A stretch of 10,493 nucleotides of DNA. It comes from Pseudomonadota bacterium (lineage in GTDB: Bacteria > Pseudomonadota > Gammaproteobacteria > Steroidobacterales > Steroidobacteraceae). The position numbers and the translations under genes are program-made. Each line of letters begins with the position of its first letter. Position 1 is the first letter of the stretch. The notes under the pieces are model-generated. The model was not told the DNA's origin. It made no database searches and saw nothing but the letters and a program-made list of their open reading frames with translations. The stretch spans positions 1-10,493 of the forward strand of contig JAPTUI010000120.1 of NCBI GenBank assembly GCA_028067895.1, in the 5' to 3' direction. This document shows positions 1 to 6,471 of this stretch, piece after piece.

Positions 1-579
1 TCGCAGGAACGGACCGACACCGAGGAAGCGGTCGCTGACGCGGAAACCTAGGCGATCGACGTAGAACGCCTCGGCTTTCGCGACGTCGGGTACGAAATAC
101 ACGACGTGTGAGAGGGTGCGTGGGACAATTACGGCGTGCGAGTCGGCCGCAGTCTGGTTGACGGCGCGTTGTGCAGCCGCCCCTGGCGAGTTGATGAGTT
201 CCGCGCGAGCCTGGTACGGACGTCGCACCGTCTTTTGAAAGCTAAGCGCGAAGCCCATGTCATCCGCGCACTCCACGGCACCATCGGCGTTGCGAGCGAC
301 CTCGCGATCCTTCGCAAGCTCGTTCGCGATCCGGTCAAGCTCCCGCTCGCTGGCGACACCGTAGACGGTCTGGCGCAGCTTGCACCCGGTTGCCATCTGT
401 GCCGGTAGTGCGGCATCGGCGGCGGCGCGTATCTCGACGCAGGTGCCGTCCATCGCTTCGAACTGCCCGCCCGCGTCCCCTGTGTCCACCGGATGCAGTC
501 CGTAGTCGGTGAGATACCGCATGCATGACGCGATGTCTTCAACGCCGAAGCGCAAGCAGTCAAGACCCACGATGTTCAT
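1..579 (-). CDS. VOC-superfamily (glyoxalase / extradiol-dioxygenase-like) protein, 3' end cut off by window edge
   Basis: The reading frame is open from ATG at 579 to base 1, giving 193 residues with no stop, so the gene continues to the left. Two VOC modules are visible. The N-terminal one (about residues 4-115) opens with LDCLRFGVEDIASCMRYL. The second begins near residue 154 with SHVVYFVPDVAKAEAFYVDR and LGFRVSDR. In VOC metalloenzymes such as extradiol dioxygenases the second module carries the metal, and His158 in SHVVYF sits where the first ligand is expected. The remaining ligands would lie beyond the edge. The start is fixed by an ATGA overlap with the upstream cupin gene and by AAGG nine bases before it. 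It is the third gene of a coupled operon with the hydrolase and cupin. A ring-cleavage role is inference; a glyoxalase or isomerase role is equally possible from this fragment. Confidence 0.85.
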   Translation of the reverse strand, partial: MNIVGLDCLRFGVEDIASCMRYLTDYGLHPVDTGDAGGQFEAMDGTCVEIRAAADAALPAQMATGCKLRQTVYGVASERELDRIANELAKDREVARNADGAVECADDMGFALSFQKTVRRPYQARAELINSPGAAAQRAVNQTAADSHAVIVPRTLSHVVYFVPDVAKAEAFYVDRLGFRVSDRFLGVGPFLR

Positions 580-1148
580 TTGAAGTCACCTTGTAGTTCA
601 TCGTCAAAACGCCCATCGACCAGGATGAAGGCGATGCGGCAGTTGCCTCCGGAGCGGTTGGCCCAGCCGTGGCTGGTTCCGCATTGCACCACCACATCGC
701 CGGCTCGAACGACGGTCTCACCCTCATCGAGCAGGAGCGTGATCTCGCCTTCGAGGACGACGCCGTAGTCGATCGATCGCGTGCGGTGCATGTGGGGATG
801 GCGTGAGGGCGCGGCGACGTGCGCATCCGCCGCGCCTATCTCGGCAAAATGCGCTCGGCCCTCCGCGGTTGTTCGCCCGGCGAGGGTGGCGCCTTCCGGT
901 GGAATGTCGAGAATGCGAATCCGAGTGCCCCGTGCGGGCGGCGCCAATACGATGCCGTCTTCCGCCGGCTCGCTGCACACCCGCCCGATCGGCGCCGGAC
1001 TCTCGCGTGTGCTCCAGATCTCGTAGAAGATCGGCCCTTCATCGCCGCCGATCCGCCTTGTTCGCGGTGGCGGGCCGTCCTCGACGATCGTCGATTTACC
1101 GTTGGCGTCGTGGCCGGTGACAATGCGGCGGAAACGGCCTGCGCTCAT
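576..1148 (-). CDS. Cupin-domain protein (single cupin_2 barrel)
   Basis: This is a 190-residue protein with an N-terminal segment (RRIVTGHDANGKSTIVEDG, residues 8-26) followed by a beta-barrel cupin around residues 112-178. Cupin motif 1 is seen as HPHMH then D127 and G134, with Asp where Glu is usual. Motif 2 is GDVVVQCGTSHGWAN, residues 150-164. The probable metal ligands are His119, His121, Asp127 and His160. Small cupins of this kind are usually annotated without function and are often found beside aromatic catabolism genes. I chose the ATG at 1148 over an upstream ATG at 1181 because it forms an ATGA overlap with the hydrolase stop and has GGAGG nine bases upstream. Its own stop overlaps the VOC start in the same way. 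It could be a dioxygenase, an isomerase or a non-enzymatic ligand-binding protein. Confidence 0.87.
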   Translation of the reverse strand: MSAGRFRRIVTGHDANGKSTIVEDGPPPRTRRIGGDEGPIFYEIWSTRESPAPIGRVCSEPAEDGIVLAPPARGTRIRILDIPPEGATLAGRTTAEGRAHFAEIGAADAHVAAPSRHPHMHRTRSIDYGVVLEGEITLLLDEGETVVRAGDVVVQCGTSHGWANRSGGNCRIAFILVDGRFDDELQGDFK

Positions 1149-2317
1149 GCTGTATGACCTCCGAGAGTCTCTGCGAACCAATCGGCAATGTAGTCACGGC
1201 CGAACGACATGTTGTCCGCGCCGACATGCTCGATCCCGCCCTCGCGAGCGGTGAATATCTTCAGTTCCCGCCGAGGGCTCCCGGTGAGCTGCTCGAACGT
1301 CTGCCGGGCATGGCTCAGGGGGATCTGCCGGTCATGCTCACCGTGGGTCACGAGAAACGGCACCTTGATGCGCTCAAGGACGCCATCGAGGTGCATGCCG
1401 GCGGACTTCTCGAGAAAATCTTGCATATCATGGGCACCAAATACCCACATGACGTGGTGCCAATAATGCGGAACGGGATTCTCCCCCTCGCGTTGCAGCC
1501 GCCGGCGCTGCACTTGAGCCCAGTCGTGATTTGCGCCCCAAACGGCGCCGCTCGCGAAACGTCGCTCAAAGGCCATGGCGCGTGGAACGAAGTAGCCCCC
1601 GAGAGAGATGCCGGTCATGCCGATGCGCGCCGGATCGATGTCCGGACGGTCAGCCAGCCATTCGTAGCAGGGTGTGGCCCATTGCTCGGCTTCATAGGTC
1701 GCATGCAAGCCGTTGAGGCGTAATGCCTCGCCGCTTCCCGGCTGGTCGACGCACAGCGTCGAGATACCGCGCTGCGCGAGCGCGTGCGGCAGCCGCGACC
1801 AGTAGAGGAGTTCCTTGCAGCTATCCAAGCCGTTGACAAACAACACGCAAGGACCGGGACGGCAATCCTCGCTTGGCCGATCGGCTCGCGTCAGGAGTGC
1901 GGGGATGGAGCTGTTGCGGTAGGGGATTACGCATCGCTCGCAGTTTTCGTTACCGAGTCCGATGCAGCGGCGGAAGCTCTGTTGCGCCTTCGCGTACGTT
2001 TCAGCCCGACCCGGGTGACCGTGGCCCTGCATACGCTCCGCATTGAGCAGGTAAAGCGCGGCCCTTTGCAGCTTGTGCGCGGCGGAATATGCGCGTCCGC
2101 GGGCCTCATCGTCCGCGGCCAAACCGATCAACTTTTCGGCCATCGCAACCCAGGCCGCAAGAAACTGTGCTGTCCCCGCGTCCTCGCCTCGGGCCGCCGC
2201 ATTTTTTAGCGGCTGGCACATCTCGAAGATCTCGCCTGGCTCCGCCCCGCTGGCGAGTGCGATCGCGACTGACAGATTCCAGACGTAATTCCCGGGGAAA
2301 AACTCGAACAGCGCCAC
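1145..2317 (-). CDS. Alpha/beta hydrolase, FrsA / 2,6-dihydroxypseudooxynicotine-hydrolase-like, with N-terminal helical domain
   Basis: From the GTG at 2317 the protein is 390 residues. An N-terminal helical region (about 1-130, opening ALFEFFPGNYVWNLSVAIAL) precedes an alpha/beta-hydrolase core. The core shows FVNGLDSCKEL (oxyanion/strand region, near 160-171), the nucleophile elbow GISLGG with Ser238, Asp329 in THGEHDRQIP, and His364 in GGIEHVG, a complete Ser-Asp-His triad. Members of this family include C-C bond hydrolases acting on diketone-type products, such as the nicotine-pathway enzyme, as well as esterases. The start is uncertain. GTG 2317 has GAAGG five bases upstream and lies about 25 bases past the predicted transcription start. 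GTG at 2329 and ATG at 2413 are in frame, but neither has a Shine-Dalgarno, and ATG 2413 would put the promoter and operator inside the gene. It is the first gene of the hydrolase-cupin-VOC operon. A C-C hydrolase role is inference. Confidence 0.86.
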   Translation of the reverse strand: MALFEFFPGNYVWNLSVAIALASGAEPGEIFEMCQPLKNAAARGEDAGTAQFLAAWVAMAEKLIGLAADDEARGRAYSAAHKLQRAALYLLNAERMQGHGHPGRAETYAKAQQSFRRCIGLGNENCERCVIPYRNSSIPALLTRADRPSEDCRPGPCVLFVNGLDSCKELLYWSRLPHALAQRGISTLCVDQPGSGEALRLNGLHATYEAEQWATPCYEWLADRPDIDPARIGMTGISLGGYFVPRAMAFERRFASGAVWGANHDWAQVQRRRLQREGENPVPHYWHHVMWVFGAHDMQDFLEKSAGMHLDGVLERIKVPFLVTHGEHDRQIPLSHARQTFEQLTGSPRRELKIFTAREGGIEHVGADNMSFGRDYIADWFAETLGGHTA

Positions 2318-2322
2318 GGATG

Positions 2323-2327
2323 CCTTC
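2323..2327 (-). promoter_or_regulatory. Ribosome binding site deciding the GTG start of the hydrolase
   Basis: On the minus strand GAAGG stands five bases before GTG at 2317. No comparable purine-rich motif precedes GTG 2329 or ATG 2413. This supports the shorter protein, but the match is short. Confidence 0.4.
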
Positions 2328-2348
2328 ACGCCGAGGTAAGGGTGGACG

Positions 2349-2376
2349 ATCTTACTGCAAACGATTACAGATGCAA
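2349..2376 (-). promoter_or_regulatory. Putative sigma-70 promoter of the hydrolase-cupin-VOC operon
   Basis: Reading the minus strand, TTGCAT (2376-2371) and TAAGAT (2354-2349) are separated by 16 bases. Each matches its consensus only partly. The predicted transcription start is near 2342, about 25 bases before the GTG start. The spacer is filled almost exactly by a LacI-type palindrome, the usual place for a repressor operator, which raises confidence in the pair. Confidence 0.45.
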
Positions 2377-2377
2377 C
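2356..2377 (-). promoter_or_regulatory. LacI/GalR-type operator with extra half-site (copy 1)
   Basis: The plus-strand bases 2356-2369 read TGCAAACGATTACA, a full match to the LacI-family pattern TGNAANCGNTTNCA with a central CG. A further half-site, TGCAAC (2372-2377), follows after two bases. Read on the minus strand the order is half-site GTTGCA, two bases, then TGTAATCGTTTGCA. The same arrangement recurs upstream of the carboxylesterase at 4345-4366. The palindrome lies between the -35 and -10 elements of the hydrolase promoter, so binding would be expected to repress. The regulator is not encoded in the window. Confidence 0.6.
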
Positions 2378-2559
2378 CGGATGACTGTGGAAACCGGGGC
2401 CACGAAGCGACATTGCTAGGGGGCTCGGCGGACGCACCGGATCGCACGCACGCCGGCCGCCGGCGAGGCGTCGCGTTCTGCGCAGGTGCGCATGCGGGGG
2501 TGCATGCCGGGGAGCGAGCGGTGCTGAGCGCAACCTGGGCCGCCGGGAACGCGAGGGAC

Positions 2560-2575
2560 CACGCCTCCCGGCGTG
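2560..2575 (-). terminator. GC-rich hairpin downstream of the carboxylesterase, possible terminator
   Basis: CACGCC (2560-2565) pairs perfectly with GGCGTG (2570-2575) around a four-base loop, about 110 bases past the esterase stop. There is no T tract, so an intrinsic terminator is only a possibility. Confidence 0.2.
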
Positions 2576-2686
2576 TCGCGCATACATTCAGACCATACGC
2601 GACCGCAAGCGGCAGGAAGTCGGCCCAACCCCGCAGATGCGCGGCATGCGATTGGAATGCGGCGGCCACTGAGCTTTCCCGATGTG

Positions 2687-4266
2687 TCAAAACAGCCCGG
2701 TTTTGCCACCTTGCGCTCTGAACGCCTGCATGTCGCTCAGCACTGCAGGGCGCAACATGGGCAGCGGCTGCATGTGCGCCCCAAGTCGCATGAGCGGCCC
2801 TTGCGGACCTGCCAGCTGCGGCCAATGTGGAAGACCCACGCCATTGGGATCACCGGTTCTCACGAAATTGACCCAATAGGCGGACATGTGTGCCGCAATG
2901 GCGCGATCGAGCGCCGTGAATGACCGGTCCGGTGATCGATCGAGCGTCTGGAATACGTACGGGATTTCGGAGGAGTGGAAGGCGCCCCACTTCGCCGACT
3001 GCGGCCCGGGCTCGGCATGCGTCCATAAATAGGCATAGACGGGCTTTTGCGCATGCGCGAGCCAGAGCTGAGCCCAGTGGTACAGAGCGGCGCGGCCCAA
3101 GTCGCACTGCAGGGCCTGCTTCGCCAGAGCCCGTTGGCGGGCAGTATTTGCCGGGTAGAGTCGGGCAAACTTCGGCCCCATGGCACCGAAATTCTTCTGC
3201 AGAAACGCTCGCCATTGCTGCCCGCTCAAGGTCGAGACCAGCGGTGAGGACGCCGAACGCTCGTTTGCATTCATGCCGATCAGCACCGGAACGTCCTGGG
3301 AGCGGCCTTCGGCGAGCAGATGATCGACGCCGTCCGGCACGAGCCGTCCATCGATGATGGGGGAAAATTGCGGCCCCGACATGAACGCACTGTCAGGCTC
3401 GATCGCCTGGGGGGCAGGGCGCGAAGTTGGCCAAGCGTCCTGACGTTATGTGAGCGCATGAACGCCAGGCCAGTTTGCTCCGCCTGCGCGAGGTAAACTG
3501 TTGGAACGGTCGTTGGCAGGCCGCTCTCGGCTATCGCCCGCTGAAAGAGTCCCGTTGCCATCGGAGAGACCAGCAGATCCTGCACCGAGATGGCCCCGGC
3601 TGACTGGCCCGCGACGGTGACTGCCCGCGGATTGCCGCCAAACGCGCCGATATTGGCGCGTACCCATCGCAATGCGGCGATCACGTCCTGCAATCCGTAG
3701 TTGCCGGCCGGTTGGTCGGCGCGCTGAGCCTCGGCCGCGAGCGCTGCGGTCGTGAGGAACCCGAATGGGCCAAGACGGTAGTTGAGGGTCACCACGACGA
3801 TCCCATGCTCGGCGAGGTTCCGTCCGTCGTAAACTGGCACCGAGCCGGAGCCGCCGATGAAGCCTCCGCCTGGAATCCACACCAGCACCGGAAGAGGGCC
3901 TGAGCGCTTGCGTGGGGCCCAGACGTTCAGATAGAGACAGTTCTCGCTGATGGCCCCGTGAGGAAAGTACTCGCTCGTCCAAGGTCCGAAGCCGTCGGCT
4001 ACCTTCGGTTGCCAGCAGCTTGGCCCGAAATGATCCGCAAGGCGTATGCCGGACCAGGGACGTGCGGGTCGCGGCGACCGCCAGCGATAGGCGCCGATCG
4101 GCGGCGCGGCATACGGTACGCCTAGAAACACATCTATGCGGCGGCGTGTTCGTCCCTGAAGCCAACCCTGGGCCACATGGGCCCGAGGTGCGCGGGCCGC
4201 CATGAGCGGGGGCATCAAGGTGAGCATCGCTACGGCTGCCGCGGTATGCTTGCACATGGATTTCAT
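2687..4266 (-). pseudogene. Type-B carboxylesterase, exported, interrupted by a one-base frameshift
   Basis: Two overlapping frames together make a full carboxylesterase of about 526 residues. Residues 1-286 are read from ATG 4266 and the remainder from the frame ending at 2687. A hydrophobic signal peptide (AAAVAMLTLMPPLMAARA, residues 9-26) indicates export. The nucleophile is Ser222 in GQSAGA, with Glu336 in NANERS and His431 in GAFHSSE completing the usual Ser-Glu-His triad. The oxyanion motif reads IPGGGF, with Pro where HGGGF has His. The frames meet at a run of six G (3409-3414 on the plus strand). A seventh G would restore ALPPQAIEPDSAF leading into MSGPQFSPIIDG. All else is intact, so a sequencing error, a recent mutation or ribosomal slippage are all possible. 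The start has GGGGGA upstream. The gene has its own promoter and LacI-type operator. It probably hydrolyses esters in the periplasm or outside the cell. Confidence 0.85.
3409..3414. other. G6/C6 homopolymer at the esterase frame change
   Basis: On the coding strand the frame reads CTG CCC CCC AGG. The downstream frame is entered if the last C is read twice, giving CCC CCC CAG GCG ATC. One missing C in the run explains the whole frameshift, and the run could also permit -1 slippage. Confidence 0.75.
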
Positions 4267-4328
4267 GGATTCCCCCGTTGCGCGGGTCGCACCAGGCCAG
4301 TGGTCTGTGTGCCGCGAACCTGTGCAAA

Positions 4329-4357
4329 TATATAGCAGGTTCGGTTTACAGGTGCAA
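4329..4357 (-). promoter_or_regulatory. Putative sigma-70 promoter of the carboxylesterase
   Basis: On the minus strand TTGCAC (4357-4352) is followed after exactly 17 bases by TATATA (4334-4329). The predicted start is near 4322, leaving a leader of about 55 bases before ATG 4266. The -35 element overlaps the LacI-type operator at 4353-4366. Confidence 0.5.
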
Positions 4358-4366
4358 TCGTTTACA
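4345..4366 (+). promoter_or_regulatory. LacI/GalR-type operator with extra half-site (copy 2)
   Basis: The plus strand reads half-site TTTACA (4345-4350), two bases, then TGCAATCGTTTACA (4353-4366). The 14-mer fits TGNAANCGNTTNCA completely. The order half-site, two bases, palindrome is the same as in copy 1 at 2356-2377, but here it points away from the esterase. It covers the esterase -35 element, so repression by occlusion is plausible. It also lies about 165 bases upstream of the cytochrome b561 gene and could affect that gene. Confidence 0.6.
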
Positions 4367-4531
4367 CTGGTGGACCATACATCGTAGACGCCACCTCGTC
4401 TGCACATCAATCACCGTACTGAATGGCGAGCGGCAGCGATGCAAGCGTGCTCATGCTCGCCCGGGGACATGCGAGGCGGCCGTGCCCGGTTTGGGCGCAG
4501 TCACAATCCGTCGCTGTTGAGGAGAATCTGA

Positions 4532-5092
4532 ATGGGAGCAATCGCCACGAGCCGCCGCACGCGATCGATGGCGTATGACCCGGTTGCCCGCGCGTTGCAT
4601 TGGCTCACTGTGCTGCTCATTGCGGCGGAGTACACTGTCGGGTTAACGATGCCCGGTATCCACCGCAATACCCGCGTAGGCACGCTCATTTCAATCCATC
4701 TGGCCCTGGGCAGCGGCATTCTCCTCCTGATCGTTCTCCGTATCGCATGGCGCTCGAGGCACCGTCCGCCGCCGCCCCCGCCGCTGCCCCGCTGGCAACG
4801 GTACGTCGCGGCCGGTACGCACGCTGCGCTCTACGCAGCCCTGGTTCTGACGCCACTGACCGGCTGGGCAACCGCTTCGGCCCACGGTTGGCCGGTTCGC
4901 GCCTTTGGTCTGCTTCCGCTGCCCGCATTGGTGGCGCATCCGCCGCACGTTCCTCCTTGGTTTTGGGAGGCGCACGTATTCATGGTGTACTGGGTGTTGC
5001 TTACCTTGATCATCGTCCACATCGCAGCGGCCCTGTATCATCGGCTCATCCGGCGCGATTCCGTTCTGAGTCGCATGCTCCCGGGACTGTGA
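4532..5092 (+). CDS. Cytochrome b561-type di-heme membrane protein
   Basis: The product is 186 residues, the usual length for bacterial b561-like cytochromes (YodB/CybB type). Four hydrophobic helices are visible at about 22-40, 52-72, 96-114 and 149-170. Candidate heme-ligand histidines are His23 in ALHWL, His56 in SIHLALG, His97 in GTHAAL, and His163/His170 in VHIAAALYH. The loop between helices 2 and 3 has a run of six prolines (residues 79-84). Such proteins sit in the inner membrane and pass electrons between quinol and a partner. The start at 4532 is supported by GAGGAGA six bases upstream; an internal Met at residue 13 is the alternative. The gene stands alone, divergent from the esterase and convergent with the amidohydrolase. 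Its redox partner is not evident, and a link to the molybdenum hydroxylase is speculation. Confidence 0.9.
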   Translation: MGAIATSRRTRSMAYDPVARALHWLTVLLIAAEYTVGLTMPGIHRNTRVGTLISIHLALGSGILLLIVLRIAWRSRHRPPPPPPLPRWQRYVAAGTHAALYAALVLTPLTGWATASAHGWPVRAFGLLPLPALVAHPPHVPPWFWEAHVFMVYWVLLTLIIVHIAAALYHRLIRRDSVLSRMLPGL

Positions 5093-5377
5093 CCTGGTGC
5101 ATCTTTCCCGCTGCGCCCTTACGGGTCCGGCGGCGAGGAGACATCATTCGTGGGCATCGCCATCGCAACAAGCCGCGGCTTGTGATGGTCTTGTCTGGAA
5201 AAGTGGACTGCTCGCGCAGTACGTCGGCTCAGGAGCGGTGCATGGGGGCGGACCCGATATGGACTGCGGCCGGCGGCGCGAGCGGCGTGCTACGCTCGAG
5301 AAGCTTGGGAGGATGCCCGCGAGCGCCGTGGATATCGTCGATTCGCCGTTGCTTATCAGCCGGGTGTGGTGCTGACC
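5093..5377. other. Convergent intergenic region without a supported gene
   Basis: These 285 bases lie between two gene 3' ends. Short open frames run through on the plus strand, but their products show no motif or protein-like composition and partly overlap the amidohydrolase. Apart from the hairpin at 5161-5187 I see nothing in it. Confidence 0.55.
5161..5187. terminator. Hairpin in convergent gap, possible bidirectional terminator
   Basis: A perfect 16-base palindrome, ACAAGCCGCGGCTTGT (5168-5183), is extended by CATC (5161-5164) pairing with GATG (5184-5187) across a three-base bulge. It lies between the convergent cytochrome and amidohydrolase genes, where a terminator is expected. There is no T run on either side, so intrinsic termination is unproven. 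Confidence 0.3.
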
Positions 5378-6367
5378 TCAGCCGCGCAGCGGTGGCATCA
5401 ATCGCTCGGCATTGGCGTGCCGTATGGCCTCTGCAGCCGCGTGATCCAGCCGGTTCTGCATCAATTCAGCGATTTGTGGCCGCGCGGACACAAATGGAAA
5501 GTCTGTGCCGAACAGCACGTGTTCGGCGCCGGCGAAGGCGAGGAGCGACTGCAGGGCATACCGATTGGTCACGCTCGCCGTATCGAAATTTAGACGCTGC
5601 AGCTCCGCCATCGGTCCGTCCGGAAGCAAAGCCGCGAGATCGGTGCGAGCTTTTGCCCATTGGCTGAGCCGATCGGCCAGGTACGGTAGGGTGCCGCCGC
5701 CATGGGAGAAGATCCAGGTGATTTTACGGAACAGCGACAGCGAGCCGGTGTACAGGAGGCTGGCGATCGTGCGCGTGGTATCGAACGGGAATTCCAGAAA
5801 TGCCGGTGCGACTTGTGGTACGAGCTGCGAGCAGCAGCGCGAATGTGTGGGATGCACGTAGACCGTTACGCCGCGTCGATCGAGTGCCTCGAGCAACGGA
5901 CGAAACCGCACATCGCCGAGATAGGAGTCCTCATAGTTGCTCAGCAAAAGTACGCCCAACGCCCCGGACGAGAGCGCATGGTCCGCCTCGGCGATCGATC
6001 CCTCGATATCGGGCATCGGCAATGTCGCGAAGACGTGGAAGCGCCCCGGGTATTCGCTGGCAAGCCGCCGCGAATAGTCGTTCGCCATTCTGGCGAGCGC
6101 ACGGGCGCGTACGACGTCGCCGAACCAGATCGGAGATGGCATCGACAACACCGCCGCGCGAACGCCTCCGGCGTCCATGTCGACGAGCGATTTCTCGGGG
6201 GACCACTGCAGCACTTGTTGGAAGCCTGGCGCTCCCTTGGCGACCGCATCCCGATGGTGTTCGAGATAGGCAGGCGGCAGTACGTGGTGATGTACGTCTA
6301 TAATGTCTGCGCTGGCGAGCGGGTCGCGCTTGCTCGCGTCCTCGTGATCATGCCCAGAACCGGACAA
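5378..6367 (-). CDS. Amidohydrolase family protein, ACMSD / aromatic-acid-decarboxylase-like (amidohydrolase_2)
   Basis: The product is 329 residues, typical for this family. Metal-site motifs appear in order: DVHHHVLPP (His26 and His28), TVYVHPTH (His172), IFSHGGGTLPYL (His222) and LFGTDFPF (Asp289). The segment EFPFDTTRTI (192-201) is also characteristic. Relatives are zinc enzymes that decarboxylate alpha-amino-beta-carboxymuconate semialdehyde, gamma-resorcylate, 6-methylsalicylate or carboxyvanillate, and some hydrolyse ring lactones. The substrate here cannot be assigned. There is no signal peptide, so it should be cytoplasmic. The start is TTG at 6367; no ATG or GTG lies in frame before the first metal motif. 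GGAG lies six bases before the TTG. The gene is divergent from the molybdenum hydroxylase operon and shares a 104-base control region with it, which suggests joint regulation. Confidence 0.88.
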   Translation of the reverse strand: MSGSGHDHEDASKRDPLASADIIDVHHHVLPPAYLEHHRDAVAKGAPGFQQVLQWSPEKSLVDMDAGGVRAAVLSMPSPIWFGDVVRARALARMANDYSRRLASEYPGRFHVFATLPMPDIEGSIAEADHALSSGALGVLLLSNYEDSYLGDVRFRPLLEALDRRGVTVYVHPTHSRCCSQLVPQVAPAFLEFPFDTTRTIASLLYTGSLSLFRKITWIFSHGGGTLPYLADRLSQWAKARTDLAALLPDGPMAELQRLNFDTASVTNRYALQSLLAFAGAEHVLFGTDFPFVSARPQIAELMQNRLDHAAAEAIRHANAERLMPPLRG

Positions 6368-6373
6368 AGTCTT

Positions 6374-6377
6374 CTCC
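6374..6377 (-). promoter_or_regulatory. Ribosome binding site supporting the TTG start of the amidohydrolase
   Basis: On the minus strand GGAG (within AGCGGAGAAGACT) precedes TTG 6367 by six bases, an ideal spacing. It decides the start, since no ATG is available near the N-terminus. Confidence 0.6.
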
Positions 6378-6421
6378 GCTGTTGTGAGCCGGGCGAGTGC
6401 CAGTCAAATAGCCGCTGGATA

Positions 6422-6449
6422 TTGCAATTTAGAAGGCTACCTCTAATAT
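6422..6449 (+). promoter_or_regulatory. Putative promoter of the molybdenum hydroxylase operon
   Basis: TTGCAA (6422-6427) and TAATAT (6444-6449) are separated by 16 bases. The spacer is occupied by the dyad at 6430-6445. Both elements match consensus only partly. A predicted start near 6457 would leave a leader of about 15-20 bases before the ATG. Confidence 0.4.
6430..6445. promoter_or_regulatory. 16-bp dyad in the divergent control region (candidate regulator site)
   Basis: TAGAAGGCTACCTCTA has TAGA and TCTA ends in inverted orientation around an 8-base centre and lies between the -35 and -10 elements. A like-sized dyad, TAGAATGTTGCTTCTA, occurs at 10439-10454. Next to it ATTGCAAT (6421-6428) is a perfect 8-base palindrome. 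It could control the amidohydrolase and the hydroxylase operon together. Confidence 0.4.
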
Positions 6450-6471
6450 GTGAGGTGAGCAAGGGGGCCGA

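Larger units (their letters stand above)
2318..2686. other. Intergenic region between esterase 3' end and hydrolase operon
   Basis: This stretch of about 370 bases holds the promoter and operator at 2349-2377 and one perfect 6-bp hairpin at 2560-2575. The rest is very GC-rich. Open frames run through it on both strands, but their products are Arg/Ala/Pro-rich with no recognisable motif, so I do not call a gene. Confidence 0.6.
4267..4531. other. Divergent intergenic region, esterase / cytochrome b561
   Basis: This region of 265 bases holds the esterase promoter and operator near its left third. The part from about 4385 to 4515 is GC-rich, and I see no confident promoter for the cytochrome gene in it. 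A strong GAGGAGA lies at 4519-4525, just before the cytochrome start. Confidence 0.5.

Noticed and set aside
2318..2587. In-frame N-terminal extension of the hydrolase reaching 2587 (or 2413)
   Set aside because: The extra residues are Arg/Pro/Ala-rich with no homology-like features, lack a Shine-Dalgarno, and would place the promoter and operator inside the gene.
2688..2705. Inverted repeat CAAAAC/GTTTTG at the esterase 3' end as a terminator
   Set aside because: The stem is short and AT-rich, sits within the last codons, and has no T run after it.
2089..2721. Plus-strand open frame of 210 codons spanning the hydrolase start and the gap
   Set aside because: It is antisense to the hydrolase N-terminus and has Arg/Ala-rich composition with no motif.
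5097..5375. Small plus-strand frame of 92 codons in the convergent gap
   Set aside because: It has no clear ribosome binding site, domain or protein-like pattern; it is kept only as a note in the intergenic entry.
4600..5667. Long open frame of 355 codons on the plus strand
   Set aside because: It overlaps the cytochrome b561 gene in another frame and then the amidohydrolase on the other strand; its product is Arg/Ser-rich and motif-free.
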